A DNA stretch of 64,000 nt, taken from assembly GCF_030699305.1 (NCBI RefSeq), contig NZ_JAUYNB010000021.1, positions 62,001 to 126,000 of the forward strand, read 5' to 3'. The notes beneath the pieces are model-generated. The model did no database searches and was not told where the DNA came from. It saw only the letters and a list, made by a program, of their open reading frames with translations. This DNA comes from Novosphingobium sp. (GTDB lineage: Bacteria > Pseudomonadota > Alphaproteobacteria > Sphingomonadales > Sphingomonadaceae). Position 1 is the first letter of the stretch; each line of letters opens with the position of its first letter. The translations under genes and the position numbers were made by a program. Positions 58,281 through 64,000 of the stretch are shown in pieces.

Positions 58281-58669
58281 TACCAGGCCAGCGATCCGCG
58301 CCGCTCGGCAAAGCGCCAGCCCTCGGCAGTCAAAACGAACCGGTCGTGGAACGATCCGGCCAGCGGCGCGGCGCCCTCGCTGAACAGCACCATTGCGCTG
58401 GTGCCGCGCGCGGCGGCGGGGCCTTCCACATCGATCACGACGTTGGAGCAGACGTGCCGGGTCTTGCGCGGCGGGCGGCTCTGGAACGCGGCCAGGATCG
58501 CCGCGCGGCCGCTGATCGGCGCATCCGGCGCGGTCGGACGGGTCATCAGCCCGTCCTCGGCATAGAGCGCGGCAAGCTCGGCCCAGCGGGCCTCGTCATT
58601 GAGGTTGGCGTAAAGCGCGATCAGCCGCGCGCAGTCAGCCTCAATCGCGCGGCGTTCGTCACCCGTCAC
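58280..58669 (-). CDS. NTF2/SnoaL-like protein
   Basis: A 129-residue single-domain protein of the cone-shaped NTF2-like fold: IEADCARLIALYANLND, WAELAALYAEDGLM and a C-terminal strand with FVLTAEGWRFAERRG. Related proteins serve as small isomerases, cyclases or ring-hydroxylating dioxygenase beta subunits; none can be chosen here. The start is GTG at 58669, overlapping the MetE-like stop by 4 bp, so it is translationally coupled to that gene and to iclR. Confidence 0.72.
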   Translation of the reverse strand: MTGDERRAIEADCARLIALYANLNDEARWAELAALYAEDGLMTRPTAPDAPISGRAAILAAFQSRPPRKTRHVCSNVVIDVEGPAAARGTSAMVLFSEGAAPLAGSFHDRFVLTAEGWRFAERRGSLAW

Positions 58670-59799
58670 AGGCGGCTCGCGGCGATATCCGCGCCTTCGC
58701 GCAAGTTGCGCAGCTTGCGCCAGGTGACGATGGGGTCGATCTTGCCATAGCCCGCGAACGTGCCGAAGCCGCAATCGGTGCTGGCGACCACGCGGTCGGC
58801 TCCGACGATGTCGGCGAAGCGCTCGATCCGCTGGGCGATCAGCTCAGGATGCTCGACATAGTTGGAACAGGTGTCGATCATGCCGGGGGCCAGGATCTTC
58901 CAGTCGGGCAGCCTGGCATCACGCCAGACTTTCCATTCGTGTTCGTGGCGGGGGTTGGCGGCTTCGAACAGGACAGTGGCAGGGCGGGCGCCGACGACGA
59001 TGTCGATCACCTTTTCCAGCGCGATGTCATGATCGTGCGGGCCTTCGTAGTTGCCCCAGCACACGTGCATCCGCATCCGTTCGGGCGGAATGTTGGCGGT
59101 GGCGGCGTTCAGCGCCTCGACATTGGCGGCGGCGATTTTCAGGAACTCCGCGTCGCTGGCATCCTGATACCCGGTGTGGCGGCTCATCGCGAGGTCGGGG
59201 CAATCGAGCTGAAGGTAGAAGCCGGCATTGACGATCGTTTCGTATTCCTCGCGCATCGCATCGACCAGCGCGGCCAGATAAGCCTCGTGGCTGGGGTAGA
59301 ACCGGTTGACCTGAAACGCGGTAATCAGCCCCGGCGAGGCGGCGTTCATGAACGCTTCGGTATCCGGCCCGGCCTGCTTGTCGAGCGCGGCGCGGAACCG
59401 GCGGATATCATCGTGGAGCGGCTCCAGCGTGATCAGCTTGACCTCGTCGATGCAACTGGCGCGGACGAAATCCTGGCTGCCCATCATCACCGACAGCTTT
59501 TTGGCAAGGTCTGGCACTTCGGCCAGATCGGCGGCAGGCTTGCGATCCGTATGCCCGCCAAAGCCGGACAGCCGTTCGATCATGTAAGTCGAATAGCCGA
59601 CCTTGCCCAGTTCGCCGTCCGATACCACGCTGACGCCTGCCGCGACCTGCTGCTTCACCGCTTCTTCCACGGCGGCGCTGACCACCCGGTCGAACTCGGC
59701 CGCGTCATAGGGTTTGCCCGCATCGCGCGCGAGCAGCAGCGGGGTCAGTTCTTCACCGCGCGGCAGGCTGCCAACATGCGTGGTCTTGATGTGGGTCAT
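58666..59799 (-). CDS. Core-MetE-like (cobalamin-independent methionine synthase C-terminal domain) methyltransferase
   Basis: A 377-residue protein matching only the catalytic half of MetE. The zinc ligands are visible as His-x-Cys in MHVCWGN and Cys in STDCGFG, and the N-terminal TTHVGSLPR is typical. Full MetE is about 750 residues, so this is a core-MetE/YxjG-type or related zinc methyltransferase. The methyl donor may be 5-methyl-THF made by the LigM-like protein next door. It is first in an operon with NTF2-like and iclR. The alternative is a coenzyme M or thiol transferase of the same fold. Confidence 0.78.
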   Translation of the reverse strand: MTHIKTTHVGSLPRGEELTPLLLARDAGKPYDAAEFDRVVSAAVEEAVKQQVAAGVSVVSDGELGKVGYSTYMIERLSGFGGHTDRKPAADLAEVPDLAKKLSVMMGSQDFVRASCIDEVKLITLEPLHDDIRRFRAALDKQAGPDTEAFMNAASPGLITAFQVNRFYPSHEAYLAALVDAMREEYETIVNAGFYLQLDCPDLAMSRHTGYQDASDAEFLKIAAANVEALNAATANIPPERMRMHVCWGNYEGPHDHDIALEKVIDIVVGARPATVLFEAANPRHEHEWKVWRDARLPDWKILAPGMIDTCSNYVEHPELIAQRIERFADIVGADRVVASTDCGFGTFAGYGKIDPIVTWRKLRNLREGADIAASRL

Positions 59800-59832
59800 G
59801 CGAGAACCTCTCACTCAGATCATTTCGTGAAA

Positions 59833-59850
59833 CATTCGCATATATGAATG
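59833..59850. promoter_or_regulatory. Candidate IclR operator upstream of the MetE-like gene
   Basis: CATTC (59833-59837) and GAATG (59846-59850) form inverted arms around CATATATG-rich DNA, with TTTC-GT-GAAA just before (59823-59832). It lies 34-51 bp upstream of the MetE-like start, in a short AT-rich stretch. The IclR protein of the same operon is the natural candidate to bind it. Confidence 0.4.
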
Positions 59851-59875
59851 GCACTGGCAAACGCAGATCGCAGGA

Positions 59876-61006
59876 TCACAGCAGCAGGATCACAAAACCC
59901 AGCGCAACGCCAAAGCTGACCACCGTCGCCGCGAGCACCGGCACCGTCGCGCGCCAGCCCATTTCCATCAGCAGGTCCATCCGGCTGCGCATCGCGGTGG
60001 CGGTAACAGCCAGCAGCAGCAGCGCCTTTGACCCGACCAGCGCATAGTGCGACAGCACCGGCGGCATCGTGACCACGCTGTTGAGCGCCACCGTGGCCAG
60101 AAACGCGGTGATGAACCAGGGCATGGCCAGGCGCCTCCACAGCGGCTGTCCGGCGGTGCCTTCGGCCGGGGTCAGCGCCAGCGAGACGAGCGCGACGACC
60201 GGGGCCAGCAGTGCGACGCGGGCCAGCTTGACGATGGTCGCATAGCTACCCGCCGCGTCGGAAAAGGCATAGCCGCCGCCGATGGCCTGCGCGACGTCAT
60301 GGATCGAAGCGCCGATCAGGAACCCGGCCTGCCGGTCTGACAGCGCAAATTCCTCGGCCAGCATGGGATAGACCGACATCGCAAACGCGCTGGCGAGCGA
60401 GATGCCCACCAGCGTCAGCGCGAACTGGGCCTGACTGAGCCGGTGTTTGCCGATCACGCCATAGAGCGCGAGTGCCGCGCTCGCCCCGCAGATCGCGGTC
60501 GCACCGCCTGCCAGCATCCCGGCATAAGTTGACTGCCCGCTGATCCGGCTGCCCACCACGCCCGCCAGGATCGTCGCCGCCATGACCACCACCAGCGCGC
60601 CGAATGGCGCAGGCCCCAGCGCGCCGATCTGGGCGAAGGTCACTTGCAGCCCCAGCATCACAATCCCGATCCGCAGGCAGGTGCGCGAGGCGAAATCGAG
60701 CCCCAGATGGGTGCGCGGATCGCGCGCGATGAAGTTCAGCGACAGGCCGACCAGCAGCCCCAGCAGGATGATCGGAAAGCCATAGTGTTCGGACAACCAC
60801 GCCGCCGCCGCCGCCGCCACGCCGCAGATCGCCAGGCCGGGAAACAGCGTTTCCCTGGGCTTATCGGCCTTCGGCGCGGTTTCGGCCAGGTGCATCTCAC
60901 CGAACAGGTCGCCGCCATAGGGCAGCGTATCCCAGTCAACCTGAGCCATGCCACGTCCGTCGCCGGCGTTCGGGCCTGCCCCGGTATTTCTGTCCTGCGG
61001 TGTCAT
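59876..61006 (-). CDS. YeiH-family putative sulfate exporter-like membrane protein
   Basis: A 376-residue membrane protein of the YeiH (PF03601) family with about ten segments. Typical motifs are RDPRTHLGLDFASRTCLRIGIVMLGLQ, CGASAALAL and GASIHDVAQAIGGGYAFSD. The family has been called sulfate exporters, but the substrate is rarely proven. The ATG at 61006 follows AAGGA; a longer frame to 61183 is unlikely. There is a 336-bp gene-free stretch upstream (61007-61342), in which I see no other gene, only the CTCTCC/GAGAG mini-palindrome near 61034-61053. Confidence 0.82.
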   Translation of the reverse strand: MTPQDRNTGAGPNAGDGRGMAQVDWDTLPYGGDLFGEMHLAETAPKADKPRETLFPGLAICGVAAAAAAWLSEHYGFPIILLGLLVGLSLNFIARDPRTHLGLDFASRTCLRIGIVMLGLQVTFAQIGALGPAPFGALVVVMAATILAGVVGSRISGQSTYAGMLAGGATAICGASAALALYGVIGKHRLSQAQFALTLVGISLASAFAMSVYPMLAEEFALSDRQAGFLIGASIHDVAQAIGGGYAFSDAAGSYATIVKLARVALLAPVVALVSLALTPAEGTAGQPLWRRLAMPWFITAFLATVALNSVVTMPPVLSHYALVGSKALLLLAVTATAMRSRMDLLMEMGWRATVPVLAATVVSFGVALGFVILLL

Positions 61007-61342
61007 ATCCCGCTTTCCTTGTTCATCTGGCGTGCCCGCCTCTCCGGGAGAGTGTTTTGTCGCCTCCGAATCAGAGCGCATAGACGATGGCTTGGGCAAC
61101 ATCGCAATAGCCCATAGATGCCGTGAATGCTGCAAGGCGCAAGACTGAGGAACAGCGTCGCGTTGAGAAGTTCGTCCACGCATCCGGCCTGAGAAGGAGG
61201 TTTCAGGAGGCGCGCGCCTGTCAGGCTATCCCCACATGCAGGAAGCCGACAGGTTTGCGCGGCCATTTTCCATGCGCGATGCAAGCGCACCCGCTGCGAC
61301 GGATCAAAGGCGAAATGCCGGGTTGGGGGCTTGATGGGGAAA

Positions 61343-61418
61343 TGGTGCCCGGAGGCGGATTCGAACCACCGACACGCGGATTTTCAATCCGCTGCTCTAC
61401 CAGCTGAGCTATCCGGGC
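61343..61418 (-). tRNA. tRNA-Phe (GAA)
   Basis: The minus strand folds as a full cloverleaf: acceptor GCCCGGA/TCCGGGC, D arm GCTC-AGCTGGTA-GAGC, anticodon stem GCGGA/TCCGC with loop TTGAAAA (anticodon GAA), T arm GGTGG-TTCGAAT-CCGCC, and CCA encoded. 76 bases including CCA. Confidence 0.98.
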
Positions 61419-61505
61419 AACGCAATGACGGGGCCTTATCGCGTCCCGCCAATGATTGGAAGCGCGCCTATGGCGAAGCAGGTGACGCTTGGCAAGTCTG
61501 AATTA

Positions 61506-61670
61506 TCAATCATCACCCTCTTCGCGTCCGACGACTGGACCGGGCAGGGCGTAGCCATCGTCCAGCCACCGCACGAGGTCGCGGTCGCGACAACGGGTGG
61601 AGCAAAACGGGGTGTGCTCAGCGCTGCGGGGCTTGCCGCAGACCGGGCATTTGCGGGTGTTGGTCGTCAT
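61506..61670 (-). CDS. yacG: DNA gyrase inhibitor YacG-type zinc protein
   Basis: 54 residues with the four-cysteine zinc knuckle CPVCGKP and CSTRC, then [15 protein letters not shown], the YacG signature. In E. coli YacG binds gyrase. The ATG at 61670 overlaps the ribonuclease stop by 4 bp. It is last in infA-maf-ribonuclease-yacG. The usual length is about 60-65. Confidence 0.9.
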   Translation of the reverse strand: MTTNTRKCPVCGKPRSAEHTPFCSTRCRDRDLVRWLDDGYALPGPVVGREEGDD

Positions 61671-62626
61671 GCTGTGGTCGCCTGCGCGAAACCGCCGTCG
61701 AGCGCAAGCGCGGGATTTTCCGACCAGCGCAGCACCCGCCCGGTCCGGCGAGCGAGCGCGGTTTCCCACTCGGCGCGAATCGCCGCCCGGACAGCGGGAT
61801 GACAGGTCACCAGCAACACGCCGGGTTCGGTCACGTTTTCTGCCCTGCGGAGCAGCAGGCGCGCTGCGGCAGCGGTGCGATAGCGGGTCAGCAGCGTCAG
61901 TAACGAAGGGCGTTCCAACCGGGCGACCAACTGGACAAACCCGAAGCCGTTCATGCCGGTGCGTTCATGCGCCCAGTGGTTGAGCGTGACCTCCAGCGCC
62001 ACATCCACAGCGCGGCGATCGGCCTTGTCGGGCAGGGTGGGGAAATCGATCCCGATCGATCCGGCCAGATCCATCCGCCCGGCAGCAGCTGCGATTGCGG
62101 GCACCGCTGCCAATGCCAGTGCGGCCGGGGGCAGGGAGCCGTCGATATCGATCAGCGTCATTGCCGGGGTGGGGGTGATGGTCAGGCTACCGCCCTTGAA
62201 ATCGACGCTGCCGCTCCACGCATCGGCGAAGACATCGTCCCATGTCCCGGCGGGAAAGCGCTGGACGCATCGCCCGCCCAGTTGTTCGGCCAGGCCTGGC
62301 GCGGAGCAGGGTGCGGCGATGCTTGGCCGGGCTTGCGCGCGTTTCAGGCGGCCGCGCTCGGCGATGGCGGCACGGGTGACGATCAGGCGCAGCGTAGCGC
62401 CTTCACAGGCGTCGTGCGGCAGGCTGTCGACCAGCGCTTCTTCGCCGCTGGCGAAGCGGGCGGTGCCGCGTTTCGATCCGCCGGAACGGGCGATCAGGAC
62501 CGCATCCTCGATCTGACCGGCTTCCAGCCCGCCCGGCCAGCGCAGCCGCGCGGCCAGCACTTCGCCGCCATCCAGCAGGATCGCGCGCTCCTCGCCGATC
62601 CCGTCCTCGATCAGCCACTCAGCCAA
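61667..62626 (-). CDS. Ribonuclease E/G-like protein (short)
   Basis: A 319-residue relative of RNase [15 protein letters not shown] matches the N-terminal S1-like start, TLIDIDGS the first catalytic Asp strand, and [14 protein letters not shown] the second. Normal RNase G is about 490 residues, so much of the family's domain set is reduced here, and no CPxCxG zinc link is seen. It starts at TTG 62626, overlapping maf by 8 bp. Position after infA and maf and before yacG agrees with alphaproteobacterial gene order. Confidence 0.72.
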   Translation of the reverse strand: MAEWLIEDGIGEERAILLDGGEVLAARLRWPGGLEAGQIEDAVLIARSGGSKRGTARFASGEEALVDSLPHDACEGATLRLIVTRAAIAERGRLKRAQARPSIAAPCSAPGLAEQLGGRCVQRFPAGTWDDVFADAWSGSVDFKGGSLTITPTPAMTLIDIDGSLPPAALALAAVPAIAAAAGRMDLAGSIGIDFPTLPDKADRRAVDVALEVTLNHWAHERTGMNGFGFVQLVARLERPSLLTLLTRYRTAAAARLLLRRAENVTEPGVLLVTCHPAVRAAIRAEWETALARRTGRVLRWSENPALALDGGFAQATTA

Positions 62627-63191
62627 TGGGAAACCCCGCCGATTTGAGGAGGCTGCGGGTTTCGAACAATGGCAGGCCGACCACGCCGGAATGGCTGCCT
62701 TCGATCCAAGCGATCAGCCCTTCGGCGCTGCCCTGGATGGCATAGCCGCCTGCCTTGCCGTGCCATTCCCCGCCCGCGATATAGCCATCGACTTCGGCCG
62801 GGGAGAGCTGTTTGAACCGGACGACGGTCTCCGACAGTTTCTCGCGCAGCGAACCGTCAGGGTGTTTCAGGGCGATGGCGGACAGCACGCGGTGACGGCG
62901 GCCTGACAGCAGCGTCAGGCAGCGGCGCGCAGTGGCTTCATCCTCAGCCTTCGGCAGGATGCGGCGACCGCAGGCAACCACCGTATCGCCGGCCAGAACA
63001 TAGGACCCGCCGCCATCAACGGCGGCCGCCTTTTCGCGTGCCATGCGCGCGGCATAGACGCGCGGCAGTTCCGAGCGAAGCGGGCTTTCGTCAATGTCGG
63101 CAGCGGCCACGCCAGCCAGTTCAACGCCCAGCCGCGCGATCAGTTCGCGGCGGCGGGGGCTGGCAGAGCCAAGGATCAGCGAGGGCGCCAT
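62619..63191 (-). CDS. maf: Maf-family nucleoside triphosphate pyrophosphatase
   Basis: 190 residues: [11 protein letters not shown] at the N-terminus, [27 protein letters not shown], and [12 protein letters not shown] near the end, the Maf/Maf-2 signature (house-cleaning pyrophosphatase of modified nucleotides). The ATG at 63191 is taken as start; a TTG at 63212 overlaps the infA stop by 4 bp and would add 7 residues. It is cotranscribed with infA and the ribonuclease. Confidence 0.92.
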   Translation of the reverse strand: MAPSLILGSASPRRRELIARLGVELAGVAAADIDESPLRSELPRVYAARMAREKAAAVDGGGSYVLAGDTVVACGRRILPKAEDEATARRCLTLLSGRRHRVLSAIALKHPDGSLREKLSETVVRFKQLSPAEVDGYIAGGEWHGKAGGYAIQGSAEGLIAWIEGSHSGVVGLPLFETRSLLKSAGFPIG

Positions 63192-63208
63192 ACCGCCCGC
63201 ATTCTCGT

Positions 63209-63454
63209 TCAATATTGTCCGGGGCCACCGCGGCCAGGCATGAAGCGATAGGTGATCCGGCCCTTGGTCAGATCATACGGGGTCAGTTCGACGAGCACTT
63301 CATCGCCCACCAGCACGCGAATGCGGTTTTTGCGCATTTTGCCCGCGGTATGACCAAGGATTTCGTGGTCATTTTCCAGCCGGACACGGAACATGGCATT
63401 GGGCAGTAGTTCAACCACCTGGCCACGCATTTCGAGCAGTTCTTCTTTCGCCAT
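63209..63454 (-). CDS. infA: Translation initiation factor IF-1
   Basis: An 81-residue OB-fold protein that binds the A site of the 30S subunit. [27 protein letters not shown] and [12 protein letters not shown] are conserved. The standard length is 72; this one has a 9-residue tail, [10 protein letters not shown]. The gene starts the infA-maf-ribonuclease-yacG unit and is divergent from the TonB-dependent receptor at the right edge. Confidence 0.95.
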   Translation of the reverse strand: MAKEELLEMRGQVVELLPNAMFRVRLENDHEILGHTAGKMRKNRIRVLVGDEVLVELTPYDLTKGRITYRFMPGRGGPGQY

Positions 63455-63677
63455 CCGCGATCAGTTTCCGTTTATGTCGGTGTGATTTCGGCGCGCCATA
63501 GCCCCGTGCGGCGCAAAAGGGAAGCCTTAGGCGTGTTGCACCCCTGCAACCCTGTTTCACGAACGCGACAAATTGTTACGTGGTGCGACTTGCCAAGGCG
63601 GGCACAAGGCCCCACCTCACAACCGGGGAGCGGGGAAGCCTGCACAAAGCGCGGATTAATTACAGCAATTGGACGCC

Positions 63678-64000
63678 ATGCCCAACCATCATACACTCTC
63701 CATTACCGCCCTTGCCATCGCCATGATTGCATCGCCCGCGTTCGCGGCTGCTGATCCCCAAGATGTGCCGGACTCTGCCGAAGCGGCATCGCAGGACGAG
63801 GAAAATCTGCTGGATCGCGGTGGTGACATCGTGGTGATGGCGACCCGCGTTGCCGGACAAGTCGAAGCGCCGCAGCCCCCAATCGCAACGCTCGATGAAA
63901 AAGACCTGCAATCGCTGGGCGCGGCAAACCTGACCGATGTGCTCGCGCGGATCAGCCCGCAGACGACATCGGGGCGCGGGCGCGGCGGCGGGATGCCGGT
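63678..64000 (+). CDS. TonB-dependent receptor, N-terminal part (runs off window)
   Basis: The frame is open from the ATG at 63678 to the window edge (107 codons). Signal peptide ending ASPAFAA, an acidic linker, TonB box-like DIVVMATR, and the start of the plug (LDEKDLQSLGAANLTDVLARI). It then enters a Gly/Arg-rich segment, GRGRGGGMP, seen in a sphingomonad receptor subclass. The substrate is unknown. It is divergent from infA with 223 bp between them. Confidence 0.83.
   Translation, partial: MPNHHTLSITALAIAMIASPAFAAADPQDVPDSAEAASQDEENLLDRGGDIVVMATRVAGQVEAPQPPIATLDEKDLQSLGAANLTDVLARISPQTTSGRGRGGGMP

Overview
The window is high-GC DNA packed with bacterial genes. It most likely comes from an alphaproteobacterium of the Sphingomonadales (Novosphingobium, Sphingobium or a relative). 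The clues are TonB-dependent receptors at both ends, a direct-repeat GAAC-N7-GAAC SOS box at uvrA, a 531-residue isocitrate lyase, the infA-maf-ribonuclease-yacG order, a LigM-type O-demethylase of the lignin-aromatic kind, and a sphingomonad-like palindromic repeat. I see no phage, transposase, CRISPR array or plasmid functions. Nearly all of it looks like chromosomal core and catabolic sequence.

Left part (0.4-18 kb), use of C2/C3 acids and sulfur: propionyl-CoA synthetase, an MHS-type permease and a DcaP-like porin on the minus strand stand back to back with acetyl-CoA synthetase and a LuxR response regulator. The partner of that regulator is a transporter-fused hybrid kinase (CrbS/CrbR type). 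Then come a BigR-like repressor facing a persulfide dioxygenase and a TauE/SafE exporter, with an AT-rich operator and two long hairpins in the leader. An SDR oxidoreductase follows, and then a RamB/ScfR-type regulator divergent from isocitrate lyase over a clear inverted repeat. Acetate activation, its sensor and the glyoxylate shunt therefore lie within 18 kb.

Middle (18-42 kb): a MarR-HlyD-DHA2 efflux operon; a PobR-like AraC regulator; a thiolase-like protein lacking the usual cysteines; an acyl-CoA degradation operon (two acyl-CoA dehydrogenases, a nitronate monooxygenase-family flavoprotein, a thiolase) closed by a strong terminator; a ferredoxin-reductase-like flavoprotein; a TRIC-type channel with a PepSY protein; and then the TCA operon mdh - secreted protein - sucD - sucA - sucB - lpdA on the minus strand, with no sucC in the expected place. 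A GGDEF-EAL protein, a small conserved protein and a SleB cell-wall hydrolase follow.

Right part (43-64 kb): a cobalamin riboswitch leads a btuB-F-C-D uptake operon, in which a 67-bp palindromic repeat sits at the start of the ATPase gene. Then come two zinc metallopeptidases (M3 and M13), SOS-controlled uvrA, a C1/O-demethylation cluster (LigM-like, IclR regulator, NTF2-like, core-MetE-like), a YeiH-type transporter, tRNA-Phe, and yacG-ribonuclease-maf-infA on the minus strand. The window ends inside another TonB-dependent receptor.

Start codons were adjusted by hand where the longest open frame looked too long. All functions come from reading motifs; no database search was run.
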